Source of the DNA: Henriciella sp.
GTDB lineage: Bacteria > Pseudomonadota > Alphaproteobacteria > Caulobacterales > Hyphomonadaceae
Length of the DNA: 64,000 bases
Assembly (NCBI GenBank): GCA_013214545.1
Contig: JABSQB010000007.1
Span: 1 to 64,000, forward strand
Direction: 5' to 3'
Shown here in pieces: positions 17,150 to 25,718 of this stretch. How positions within the stretch are numbered: position 1 is the first letter of the stretch; each line of letters starts with the position of its first letter. The notes under the pieces are model-generated. The model did not search any database. It was not told the origin of the DNA and saw only the letters and a list, made by a program, of their open reading frames with translations. Made by a program: the position numbers and the translations under genes.

Positions 17150-17893
17150 TTAATTCGCTACTGTCAGACGATGAGCGGCGAGAGTCTCATAAATCTCCAG
17201 CGCCTCGGCATAGACCGCTCGCAAGTCTGGCTCAACGACCGGCCGGTCGCCGGGCGGCGGACCAAAGCCCGTCGAGCGCCAAACCGCGTCGTACCAATGC
17301 GGGGCCCAGGCGCCGTCCTCAGGCTTTGGGCCAGAGGACCACGACAACATAGACGGGTCCCATTCAGTCTCGAGCGCATGGCAAAGCGCGCAGAGCGCGC
17401 GTTCCGGGTCGCGGAGGATATCATCGCTATCGATCACCAGCGGGATCTGGCCCTCCACCTCCGTCGCGGTTTCGAACAGGCAGAGCTGCTGAGGAAAACC
17501 GATAGCGCCGAGCGTCACTTTTTCCATTTTCCGGGCATAGGAAGGGATCACCCGCGCCGGATGGCGGATCAGGAACACGTTCCGGCAATCGCCCATCCAA
17601 TAGCGCGGCAGCTCCGGCACCATATGGTGGGTCATGTGCTTTTGATAAAAGATCGGCGGATCGCGCTCTGACGGGCAAGTCAGGTCGGCAATGACCTCCG
17701 TCGGGTTGGCGCTCTGACTCGCGAAAATCTCATTCGACATGGGATGGCGCAAGCCGGTCAATTTCAGATAGGCGGCATAGAAAGGCTCATCGACACATTT
17801 CGTATCAGCCCGGGCGCCAAAACTGCGCATCATCGTCGTCGACATGTTGCGAGGCCCGGACCACATGGCGATCCGTAGACATTTGTCCGTCAT
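17150..17893 (-). CDS. Sulfotransferase-like P-loop protein
   Basis: The 247-residue protein begins RIAMWSGPRNMSTTMMRSFGARADTKCVDEPFYAAYL, in which the SGPRNMSTT loop corresponds to the PAPS-binding 5'-phosphosulfate loop of sulfotransferases; FLIRHPARVIPSYARK matches the 3'-phosphate-binding region. It overlaps the class IV aminotransferase by ATGA, so the two are translationally coupled. Related pairs of these two domains are fused in plant 'branched-chain aminotransferase-like' proteins. Actual sulfotransfer has not been shown for this branch as far as I know, and the acceptor is unknown. Confidence 0.78.
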   Translation of the reverse strand: MTDKCLRIAMWSGPRNMSTTMMRSFGARADTKCVDEPFYAAYLKLTGLRHPMSNEIFASQSANPTEVIADLTCPSERDPPIFYQKHMTHHMVPELPRYWMGDCRNVFLIRHPARVIPSYARKMEKVTLGAIGFPQQLCLFETATEVEGQIPLVIDSDDILRDPERALCALCHALETEWDPSMLSWSSGPKPEDGAWAPHWYDAVWRSTGFGPPPGDRPVVEPDLRAVYAEALEIYETLAAHRLTVAN

Positions 17894-18816
17894 GAGATCG
17901 GAATGAGATTGGCCTCGACGAGGTCTTTGTAGAGCGCCGACAGTCGCTGTGTCATCGGGCCATCCAGATTTGGCAAGACACGGCCATCAACCTCTCGCAC
18001 CGGAGTTGTCCCGGCGAACGTGCCGGTGATGAAAGCCTCATCCGCGGAATAGACGTCGAACAAGGAGAAGCGCTTTTCAAACACCGGAATATCATTCTCA
18101 CGGCAAACCCGAATGATATTGCCGCGCGTGATCCCGCCCAGGCAGTATTCCGGCGGACTGGTCCAGACCTCGCCATCGCGAACAATGAAGAAATGGGTTG
18201 AGTTACAGGTTGCAACAAACCCATCCGGATCAAGCATCAGGGCTTCGTCTGCACCAGCTTTATCAGCCTGGATGCAGGCGAGGATGCAATTGAGCTTGGA
18301 ATGCGAATTGAGCTTCTGGTCTTGCTCGGCCGGGCCGGTGCGACGCACGTGGGCAGTAAACAGCGACACGCCCTTGGCACGGATTTCCGGCACCGGCGCC
18401 TTGTATTCCGGAATGATGACAATGGTCGGCGGCGTGATCGTAAAGCGCGGACCCTGATACGGTGTCTTCTTCACGCCGCGGGTCACCATCAGGCGGATGT
18501 GCACGCCATCGGTCATATCCTGCGCTTTCAGGCAGGCGAACAGCTGCTGGGCGAGTTCGTCTTGCGACAGACCGATATCCATGTCGATCGTCTTCGCCCC
18601 GGCATAGAGGCGCTTGAGATGCTCGGGCAGGAAGGCGACGCCGCCGGCATGCACGCGCATCCCTTCCCAAACCCCGTCGCCGAGCAGATAACCGCTCTCA
18701 AACACGGAGACCGTGGCCTCATCGCGATGTTTCAGCTCGCCATTGATCGAGACAAGAATGTCCGCGTTGCGGGCGTCATAGACATAGTCATGAACGCCGT
18801 GAGCCTCATCCATCAT
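17890..18816 (-). CDS. Class IV PLP aminotransferase (BCAT/D-amino-acid aminotransferase-like)
   Basis: A fold-type IV PLP enzyme of 308 residues. The N-terminal VFESGYLLGDGVWEGMRV segment is typical, the lysine of LNSHSKLNCILACIQA is the likely PLP lysine (in the usual K-N/L-Y/N context), and EALMLDPDGFVATCNSTHFFIV corresponds to the EAL-x(n)-G-x-V-x-E-xxxxN/H signature. It should transfer the amino group of a branched-chain or related amino acid to a keto acid. It is the middle gene of a three-gene operon, six bases after an acyl-CoA synthetase and overlapping a sulfotransferase-like gene. A role in a special amino-acid or aminolipid pathway is inference. Confidence 0.85.
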   Translation of the reverse strand: MMDEAHGVHDYVYDARNADILVSINGELKHRDEATVSVFESGYLLGDGVWEGMRVHAGGVAFLPEHLKRLYAGAKTIDMDIGLSQDELAQQLFACLKAQDMTDGVHIRLMVTRGVKKTPYQGPRFTITPPTIVIIPEYKAPVPEIRAKGVSLFTAHVRRTGPAEQDQKLNSHSKLNCILACIQADKAGADEALMLDPDGFVATCNSTHFFIVRDGEVWTSPPEYCLGGITRGNIIRVCRENDIPVFEKRFSLFDVYSADEAFITGTFAGTTPVREVDGRVLPNLDGPMTQRLSALYKDLVEANLIPIS

Positions 18817-18821
18817 ATGGA

Positions 18822-20393
18822 TTACCCGCCAACCCGGCGCTCCTGACCTTCCCAGTAGGGCTCTCGCAAATCCTTGCGCAGGATCTTGCCAGACGGGTTG
18901 CGCGGCAGCTCAGCAATGAAGTCCACGGATTTTGGACACTTGTAGCCTGCAATGCGTTCCTTGGCCCAGGCAATGATGCTCTCAGGTGATGGATTGGTGC
19001 CTTCCTTGGCCACCACAATGGCTTTGACCGCCTCGCCCCACTTCTCGTCCGGGATCCCGATCACAGCAACGTCGGCAACCTCTGGATGTCCAAAGATGCC
19101 ATTCTCAACTTCGGCCGGATAGACGTTCTCACCGCCCGAGACGATCATGTCCTTGACCCGGTCATGAATGAACAGGAACCCTTCTTCATCGAAGTATCCC
19201 GCATCGCCCGTGTGGAAGAAGCCGTTGCGAATGGCGTCCTCAGTCGCTTCAGGGCGATTCCAGTAACCTTTCATCACGAAGCCGGACTGGATTACGATCT
19301 CGCCCACCTCGCCGATTGGCACAGACTCACCATTGGCATCGACGCAGCGAATGATGGTCTCCGGATACGGCACGCCGCAGGAGCGCAGTTTCCCCCAACT
19401 CGGATCGTGAGCTTCAGGCGGCAAATAGGTGCCACCGCCCACGGTTTCTGTGAGGCCGTAAAGCTGGGTAAAGCGCGCGCCCATGACGTCGACCGCCGTG
19501 GTCAGCAAGTCTTCGGTGATCGGCGAGGCGCCATAGAACACCTGCTTCAGTTTTGAATAATCGCGCTCGCTGAAATCCGGCATCTGCGTCAGCATCAGGA
19601 TCACGGCCGGCACCCAGAACGCATGATTGATGTTCTGAGATTCGATTAGCTCCAGGATTTCAGCTGGATTGATCTCTGGTAGCACAACCGTCCGCGCACC
19701 TTGCGCCGTCGCCAACACGCCGACATTCACGCCGGCAACGTGGAAGAGCGGCATTGCATTCATGACGGTCTCGCCGACCCCATAGCTCGCCCAGTCGAGC
19801 ATTCCGGATTGCTCCATATAGGAGCGATAATTGGCATTGGTCAGCATCACGCCTTTAGGCGGGCCCGTGGTGCCCGAGGTGTAGAGCTGGATGACGTCAT
19901 CATCGTCCTGAGTTTTGACGTCCGGGGCCGCCGTATCCTGACTGTCCCGCCAGGTCGTGTATTCGGGCCATTCCTCACGCTCGCCTTCGACGGAAATGAT
20001 ATGCTGAAGGTGCGGGCATTCGTCTTTGATCTGGTCGATCATATCGAACCATTCAGGGCCCACAAACAAGACAGAGACCTGAGCGTCAGACAGAATGAAC
20101 TGTACCTCTGGTGCGGCGAGCCGCGTGTTCACCGCATTCATCACGGCGCGGATCTTGGCGGCGCCAAACATCATCTCGTAATAGACCGCGGTGTTCTTCG
20201 CCAGATATCCGACCCGCTGATTGGGCCCCACCCCGAGGGCCGCAAGCCCATGAGCGACTTGGTTCGAGCGCGTGTTCAAATCGGCGAATGTCGTGTCCTC
20301 GCCCTTGTACCAGAATGCAGCCTCACTGCCGCGTTGTTCGGCCTGTACGCGCGGAATATCCGCAACGTGCGGCATAAGTTTCGTGTCCAGCAT
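18822..20393 (-). CDS. Acyl-CoA synthetase (AMP-dependent, ANL superfamily)
   Basis: The 523-residue enzyme has the ATP/AMP motif LYTSGTTGPPKGVMLTN near residue 170, the adenylation motif FTQLYGLTETVGG near residue 310, the hinge motif FHTGDAGYFDEEGFLFIHDRVKDMI, and the C-terminal lysine in PRNPSGKILRKDLRE. It should activate a carboxylic acid to an acyl-AMP and then an acyl-CoA in the cytosol; the chain length preferred is not evident. GGGGAGG precedes the ATG. It is first in the operon with the aminotransferase and sulfotransferase-like genes and divergent from metY. Confidence 0.9.
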   Translation of the reverse strand: MLDTKLMPHVADIPRVQAEQRGSEAAFWYKGEDTTFADLNTRSNQVAHGLAALGVGPNQRVGYLAKNTAVYYEMMFGAAKIRAVMNAVNTRLAAPEVQFILSDAQVSVLFVGPEWFDMIDQIKDECPHLQHIISVEGEREEWPEYTTWRDSQDTAAPDVKTQDDDDVIQLYTSGTTGPPKGVMLTNANYRSYMEQSGMLDWASYGVGETVMNAMPLFHVAGVNVGVLATAQGARTVVLPEINPAEILELIESQNINHAFWVPAVILMLTQMPDFSERDYSKLKQVFYGASPITEDLLTTAVDVMGARFTQLYGLTETVGGGTYLPPEAHDPSWGKLRSCGVPYPETIIRCVDANGESVPIGEVGEIVIQSGFVMKGYWNRPEATEDAIRNGFFHTGDAGYFDEEGFLFIHDRVKDMIVSGGENVYPAEVENGIFGHPEVADVAVIGIPDEKWGEAVKAIVVAKEGTNPSPESIIAWAKERIAGYKCPKSVDFIAELPRNPSGKILRKDLREPYWEGQERRVGG

Positions 20394-20532
20394 TTGGATC
20401 CACCTCCCCGGAAAGTCTCAAATTCAACTATTTAGCGGCGCTAAGCGCTCTTCTTACGATTTAAGCTAGGCAAATCCGGCGCAAGGTCTAGTCATAAGTC
20501 CAGCAGATCAGACGACTTTTTGGAGATTTCCC

Positions 20533-21843
20533 ATGACTCAAGGTTTTTCGACCCGCGCGTTGCATGCTGGCGCCGCCCCCGACCCGGTAACCGGGTCCCG
20601 CGCGCAGCCTATTCACCAGACCTCGAGCTTTGTCTTCAAGGACGCTGAACACGCCTCGAAACTGTTCGCGTTGCAGGAGTTTGGCGACATCTATACGCGC
20701 ATCGGCAATCCGACAACGGGCGCGCTGGAAGCCCGCATCGCGGATCTCGAGGGCGGTACAATGGGGCTCGGCGTCGCCTCAGGTCATGCCGCACAAATGA
20801 TTGCCTTCCACGTCCTGATGGAGCCGGGCGCCAAGATCGTCGCGGCGAAGCAGCTATATGGCGGATCGATCAATCAGCTCGGCCACGCCTTCAAGAAATT
20901 CAACTGGGACGTCGAATTTGTCGACATCAATGACCTCGCCGCTGTGGACGCGGCGGTCGATGAGAAGACCCGCGTTATCTTCACCGAAAGCCTCGCCAAT
21001 CCAGGCGGCATTGTCACCGATATGGCGGCCATTGCTGCGATCGCTGAGAAGCATGGCGTGGTCTACATGGTCGATAATACGATGGCCTCGCCTTATCTCT
21101 GCCGCCCGCTGGAACATGGCGCGCATGTCGTCGTCCACTCGCTGACCAAGTTCATTGGCGGACACGGTAATTCGATTGGCGGTATGATCGTCGATGGCGG
21201 GCGCTTCGATTGGAAAGCCCATGCCGACAAGTATCCGACCATGGCGACGCCGCAGAGCTTCTATAATGACCTGACCTTTGCGGAAGGGTTCGGCGCGCTG
21301 CCACTCGGCCCGGATGGCGCAGAGGTCGATATCGCCTTCGCCATTGCTGCGCGCGCCTTCAGCTTGCGCGACCTCGGTCCGGCTCTGTCGCCGTTCAACG
21401 CCTTCATGATCATGACCGGCTGTGAAACACTACCGCTGCGCATGGCGCGCCATTGCGAGAATGCGGTCGCCGTTGCGACCTGGCTTCAGGGGCACGAGAA
21501 AGTCAGCTGGGTTCGCTATGCTGGACTGCCCGGAGATGAGCATCATGCCCTGGCCCAGAAATACTGTCCGAATGGCGCAGGTGCGGTGTTCACCTTTGGC
21601 CTGAAAGGCGGTCACGCCGCCGGGGTCAAACTGGTCGAAAGCGTGAAGCTGTTCAGCCACCTCGCCAATATTGGCGACACACGCTCGCTGATCATCCATC
21701 CAAGCTCGACGACTCATAGTCAGCTCTCGGACGAACAGAAAACTGCTGCTGGCGCTGCGCCCGACACCGTGCGTCTGTCCGTCGGGATCGAGGATGCCGC
21801 TGATATCATTGCCGATTTGGAACAAGCACTCGCAAAGCTCTGA
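20533..21843 (+). CDS. metY: O-acetylhomoserine sulfhydrylase (Cys/Met PLP enzyme)
   Basis: A 436-residue member of the Cys/Met metabolism PLP family, of the longer MetY/Met17 type, which makes homocysteine or methionine from O-acetylhomoserine and sulfide or methanethiol. Visible features are SSFVFKDAEHASKLFALQEFGDIYTRIGNPT at the N-terminus, the PLP-stacking and phosphate segment ASGHAAQMIAF, and the PLP lysine in VVHSLTKFIGGHGNSIGG. GGAG lies before the ATG. The intergenic region does not show a convincing SAM riboswitch. Start and length match the family. Confidence 0.92.
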   Translation: MTQGFSTRALHAGAAPDPVTGSRAQPIHQTSSFVFKDAEHASKLFALQEFGDIYTRIGNPTTGALEARIADLEGGTMGLGVASGHAAQMIAFHVLMEPGAKIVAAKQLYGGSINQLGHAFKKFNWDVEFVDINDLAAVDAAVDEKTRVIFTESLANPGGIVTDMAAIAAIAEKHGVVYMVDNTMASPYLCRPLEHGAHVVVHSLTKFIGGHGNSIGGMIVDGGRFDWKAHADKYPTMATPQSFYNDLTFAEGFGALPLGPDGAEVDIAFAIAARAFSLRDLGPALSPFNAFMIMTGCETLPLRMARHCENAVAVATWLQGHEKVSWVRYAGLPGDEHHALAQKYCPNGAGAVFTFGLKGGHAAGVKLVESVKLFSHLANIGDTRSLIIHPSSTTHSQLSDEQKTAAGAAPDTVRLSVGIEDAADIIADLEQALAKL

Positions 21844-21910
21844 TCCTCCCTTCCCTTCCTGACAAAATCCCGCAAAGATAGATCAGGATCTGTCTGGGGA
21901 GGCATTCAGG

Positions 21911-22858
21911 ATGGCGAACGCGCAAAGCATAATTCTTCATCAGTTCGAGCGTTCACCCTTCTCGGAAAAGATCCGGTTGGCGCTCAGAATGAAGAATCTC
22001 GGCTGGGCGGCCGTGGATATCCCCTCGATTATACCCAAACCGGACCTGACTCCGCTCACGGGCGGCTATCGCCGCACACCCGTGATGCAGATTGGCGCAG
22101 ACATATTTTGCGACACCTCGATCATGCTGGTCGAGCTTGAGAAGCGGTTCCAGATCCCGGCCCTCGATCTGCCCGGCCATGAAGGCCTTGCAAAAATGGT
22201 CAGCGCCTGGACTGACGGAAAATGGTTCCAGACCAGCGTGGCCGTGATTTTCGGCGCCGTTGGCGATCAGATGCCGCAAGAGTTCATCGACGACCGCACT
22301 AAGATGTCTGGCCGCCCATTTGACGTTGAGGGCATGAAAGCCGCCGCGCCAATCATGCGTGATCAGTGGCGCAGCCAGCTTCTATGGATTGAGGAACGTC
22401 TCACCGGCGGACGACTGGCTGGCACCGGCGACTGGCTGGTCGGAACCAAGCCCGGCATGGTCGACGTTCACGCCTTCATGAACCCATGGTTCGTTGAAAA
22501 GAACATTCCGGACTTTCTGGAACAGTGTTTTGAGTCTGCGCCGCTGACCAAGGACTGGTATTTCCGCCTCAAGGAATTCAAAGGCCAGGCCCCGGAAGAG
22601 ATCAGCGGCGCCGATGCCGTCCAGATCGCCCATGACGCTGCCCCGCGGCTGAAACCGGCCTCAACCGCCGGAGACTTGCGTGACTTCCAGCCCGGCGACA
22701 GGGTGGCCATCGCGCCGGATGATTATGCTAAGGACTGGGTCGAAGGAGACCTCGTCATTGCCAATGCTGAGCGCGTCATCCTCGCCCGCCAGGACGAACG
22801 CGCAGACAATCTGCACATTCACTTCCCGCGGGTCGGCTACGTGCTGCGCCGGGCTTAG
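21911..22858 (+). CDS. Glutathione S-transferase family protein with C-terminal extension
   Basis: The first 80 residues form a thioredoxin-like GST N domain: LHQFERSPFSEKIRLALRMKNLGW, then TPVMQIGADIFCDTSIMLVELEKR with the glutathione-binding cis-Pro and Asp-Ser/Thr positions. A helical GST C domain follows to about residue 230. The last 80 residues (LRDFQPGDRVAIAPDDYAKDW onward) form an additional beta-rich piece, making the protein 315 residues instead of the usual 200-230. It is probably a cytosolic detoxifying transferase or lyase. It overlaps tail-to-tail with the alternative oxidase gene. Confidence 0.85.
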   Translation: MANAQSIILHQFERSPFSEKIRLALRMKNLGWAAVDIPSIIPKPDLTPLTGGYRRTPVMQIGADIFCDTSIMLVELEKRFQIPALDLPGHEGLAKMVSAWTDGKWFQTSVAVIFGAVGDQMPQEFIDDRTKMSGRPFDVEGMKAAAPIMRDQWRSQLLWIEERLTGGRLAGTGDWLVGTKPGMVDVHAFMNPWFVEKNIPDFLEQCFESAPLTKDWYFRLKEFKGQAPEEISGADAVQIAHDAAPRLKPASTAGDLRDFQPGDRVAIAPDDYAKDWVEGDLVIANAERVILARQDERADNLHIHFPRVGYVLRRA

Positions 22859-23493
22859 TGCGCGGCGGCAGCTTCAGGTTCATCGCCGCGGATAAGCGTA
22901 TCCGCGAAATAGTGATTGCGGTCGCGGTGCCCGGCTTCATCTTGACGAACGGCGATCACGACATCGCGTAGGGTCGCCTCCTGTGGCAGCTTCCAGTAAT
23001 CGATGGCAATTTGCGGCGCCGGGCCATTGTCCAGTCGTCCGGCATCAATCTCTGCCAGATAGTGTGTATAGCTGGTCACCGCTTCTTCCTCGAAATAACC
23101 GATCACCCGGTGGGCCGTCTTGGGCGCGAACAAGTAGAGGAAGAAATAGAAATTGTAGAAGATGGCCTGCGCAATCATGATCAGGCCGCGTTCGAACAGG
23201 CTGGGCTGAGCGACCTGAATGAACGTCATCAGATGCATGCGCTCGTTTTCCGCTTGGTCCAGCAGTTCCTTGATCCAGCCCTGATCATCGCGCATCCGCC
23301 GGATGGCGCGTAGATGCTGCAACAAGCCCGCCACCATGCCTGGGACCGCCGCGACGGTCTCCAGCACCACCGCCCTGTGGCCATATCGCTTGCGGAAGAA
23401 CAGGTCGGCAAAGAAGCGCAGAAATTTCACAAAGGCAAAAGCGATCCGGTCGCGCAATCCCTGTGGTTTTCTGTGCGGTTCAACATAATCCAT
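22855..23493 (-). CDS. aox: Alternative oxidase (cyanide-insensitive ubiquinol oxidase)
   Basis: The 212-residue protein has all diiron ligands of alternative oxidase in the right order: Glu in VVLETVAAVPG, Glu and His in AENERMHLMTF, Glu in GYFEEEAVTSYTHYL, and Glu and His in RQDEAGHRDRNHYFAD. Such enzymes oxidise ubiquinol and reduce oxygen to water without pumping protons; they sit on the cytoplasmic membrane surface. The ORF track starts at a TTG (23508), but GGAGG lies between it and the ATG at 23493, which is therefore the start. Known in some alphaproteobacteria but far from universal. Convergent with the GST gene. Confidence 0.95.
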   Translation of the reverse strand: MDYVEPHRKPQGLRDRIAFAFVKFLRFFADLFFRKRYGHRAVVLETVAAVPGMVAGLLQHLRAIRRMRDDQGWIKELLDQAENERMHLMTFIQVAQPSLFERGLIMIAQAIFYNFYFFLYLFAPKTAHRVIGYFEEEAVTSYTHYLAEIDAGRLDNGPAPQIAIDYWKLPQEATLRDVVIAVRQDEAGHRDRNHYFADTLIRGDEPEAAAAH

Positions 23494-23586
23494 TTGTGTG
23501 GCCTCCAAGGCGTTTCCGTAGAGGTAGGCACGTGTCCATTCTGCTCGATTGGCAGAAATGACGCGCGACAGAATGTGCCAGTCTAC

Positions 23587-25632
23587 CTAACAATCCGCAT
23601 CAAAGCGATAGGCCACAAAATGCACAGGATCGCCGTTTGAATAGTTCAGCGCATAGACCGGGTTGGAAGTCGTCACACATAAAGGCGTGAAATTCGCCTG
23701 ATCCAGAATGCTATCGCGAATCTCGATCGCGGGCGGAATACAGTCGTCTCCCAGGGCCTCGCATTGCGCTTTCGAGCTCCCCGTCCCTTCCAGATTGATC
23801 AGAAAGACGACTGGATAGGCCGCTTCATCTTCGGGCAAGATTAGCGGGGTTTCAGGCGGGTGCAGGTTCTGCGTGCCGAGTGTGAGCACATAGGACGGCT
23901 CGGCGTAGCCCACCGCCAGGACCCGCTCCGGGCTTTCCCAGCCTTTTTCGCAGGTTTCGCTCGGCACACCGCAAACATCCTGCAGCGCCACACGGGCACT
24001 CTCCGTTGGCTGGATCCAAAGCTGCGCCGGAATTAAATAGGTCCGGACATGCCAACCGAGCAGCAAGCTGGCAAAGATGCCAAAGGCTGCGGCTGCGCCG
24101 ATCCGCCGGGTCAGGAAGGCGGCAATGGAGAGAACGAACACAGCGCCGCCCAGCCACCAGAACCACATCGGGAAACTGAGCGCGCTCGCCCATTGATCCA
24201 GGGCGGTTTGCGCGTCCACCGTTTTGAAGTCGCCGGCTGCTTCGGTCTTGATTAGTTTCGCCGCCAGCGGCGAACTGGCAAAGACCAGCAAGACGCCGCC
24301 AAACACATAGACCGCAAAGCTCGTCCATTTCGACACGGGCAGTTTCGCGCCCTCAATCAGCTTCATCCCCGCCCAGCCGCACAGCAGGCCAAAGGCCGGA
24401 TAAGCCGGCAGGATATAGTGGCTGAGCCGGGTCGGCATTAGTTCGAAGAAAATCGTGGTGAGCAGCGCCCAGGCGACGAGGAAACGAATGGCCTTCGTCT
24501 CGTCAGTCACAGGGGCAGCTTCCGCAAGCGCCCAGCGCTCGCGCCAGGCCGGCCGTAGAGCCAGGCCCCAGAATGCGAAAACAATCAGTGCCGGATAGGC
24601 AGAAGGCGCACCATTGCCGAGCTCGCCCGGCAGGATCCAGGTCGCGAGCGCGGTCAGTGCCCCCAACGCCAGGAACACGAGCAATGCATCAGTCCCACGT
24701 TTCCGCGCTGTATCACTGCTGCCACGCAAATGTTTCCAGGCCAGCGTCGCACCCGGGATCAGCAACAATACGGCCGGGAAGAACCAGACCGGGATATGGC
24801 TGAGATGATAGAGCGGCCAGCCAGCATGCCCTTCCGAGGCGCCCGCGAACTTGTCTTTCAAGTCTTTACCGACAGCGCCCTGAAGGAAGGTCCCATCCGT
24901 GGCGAACTGAATTGCGATCAGCCACGGCAGGAACATCGCGGCTGCAAGCGCGGGTCCCGGCCACCAGATCAAGGGACGCCACCAGTCGCCGCCTTTGCCT
25001 TCACCAGACTTGGCCCAAACCCAGGCGCCAAACCCGGCATAGGCGGCCACCATCGGCGTCACCGGCCCTTTGATCAGGAGACCGCAGCCCATGATGAACC
25101 AGAACAGCAGCGCCATCTGCTTCGGCTTGCTGGCCTGCCCCATATAGAGCCGCGCCAAAGCGCCAATCCCCCATGTCGTCAGGAAGACCAGCACGCCGTC
25201 TGTTTTGGAAATGTGCGCTTCACTGGTCAGCAATAAAGTTGCGCCGAACAAGGCGGCCCCCAGGAAAGCTGCCCTTCGCCCGATCAGGATGATTCCGCAC
25301 CAGAACGTTGCCAGCGTTGCCAGGGCTGCACCGATCCAGCTCGGCACGCGATAGGTCCAGACCTCAAGCCGGTCCTCATCGCCAAGCACATGCGTTGCGC
25401 CGGATTGCAGCCAGTGGATCCCGGCGGGTTTCTTGTTTCGATACTCATCCTGATAGCGAATGATCAGATAATCGCCGGTCTCGATATATTGCTTGGAGGC
25501 CTGCGCGAACCGGCTCTCATCGCGGTCCAGCGCGGGCAAATTAAAGACACCCGGCGCCGCCGCCGTGAACGTAATCGCGAACAAGATGAGCCAGGCTTTC
25601 CAGCCGCTCGAAAGTCGATCAAGCAAATCCAT
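23587..25632 (-). CDS. GT39-family glycosyltransferase (ArnT/PMT-like), polytopic
   Basis: A 681-residue inner-membrane protein with about a dozen hydrophobic segments. The first periplasmic loop has the GT-C signature FNLPALDRDESRFAQASKQYIETGDY with the Asp-Glu motif, as in ArnT, which moves aminoarabinose from undecaprenyl phosphate to lipid A. A large soluble C-terminal portion follows. The sugar and acceptor cannot be inferred; lipid A, other glycolipids or proteins are possible. GAGG stands before the ATG at 25632, so the 21 extra residues of the ORF track are not used. It is divergent from the symporter gene. Confidence 0.85.
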   Translation of the reverse strand: MDLLDRLSSGWKAWLILFAITFTAAAPGVFNLPALDRDESRFAQASKQYIETGDYLIIRYQDEYRNKKPAGIHWLQSGATHVLGDEDRLEVWTYRVPSWIGAALATLATFWCGIILIGRRAAFLGAALFGATLLLTSEAHISKTDGVLVFLTTWGIGALARLYMGQASKPKQMALLFWFIMGCGLLIKGPVTPMVAAYAGFGAWVWAKSGEGKGGDWWRPLIWWPGPALAAAMFLPWLIAIQFATDGTFLQGAVGKDLKDKFAGASEGHAGWPLYHLSHIPVWFFPAVLLLIPGATLAWKHLRGSSDTARKRGTDALLVFLALGALTALATWILPGELGNGAPSAYPALIVFAFWGLALRPAWRERWALAEAAPVTDETKAIRFLVAWALLTTIFFELMPTRLSHYILPAYPAFGLLCGWAGMKLIEGAKLPVSKWTSFAVYVFGGVLLVFASSPLAAKLIKTEAAGDFKTVDAQTALDQWASALSFPMWFWWLGGAVFVLSIAAFLTRRIGAAAAFGIFASLLLGWHVRTYLIPAQLWIQPTESARVALQDVCGVPSETCEKGWESPERVLAVGYAEPSYVLTLGTQNLHPPETPLILPEDEAAYPVVFLINLEGTGSSKAQCEALGDDCIPPAIEIRDSILDQANFTPLCVTTSNPVYALNYSNGDPVHFVAYRFDADC

Positions 25633-25718
25633 GCTTGCCTCATAGCTTCTGCATTGCCCGTTGAACAGCATCGCAATGCGCTCTAGCACTAACAAAAATG
25701 CGAGGAGCGGATGTTGGT

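Noticed and set aside
20394-20532. Possible SAM-II riboswitch upstream of metY
   Set aside because: GATTTAA is present, but the downstream conserved GCTAAA-type segment and pseudoknot pairing are not found; a covariance search would settle it.
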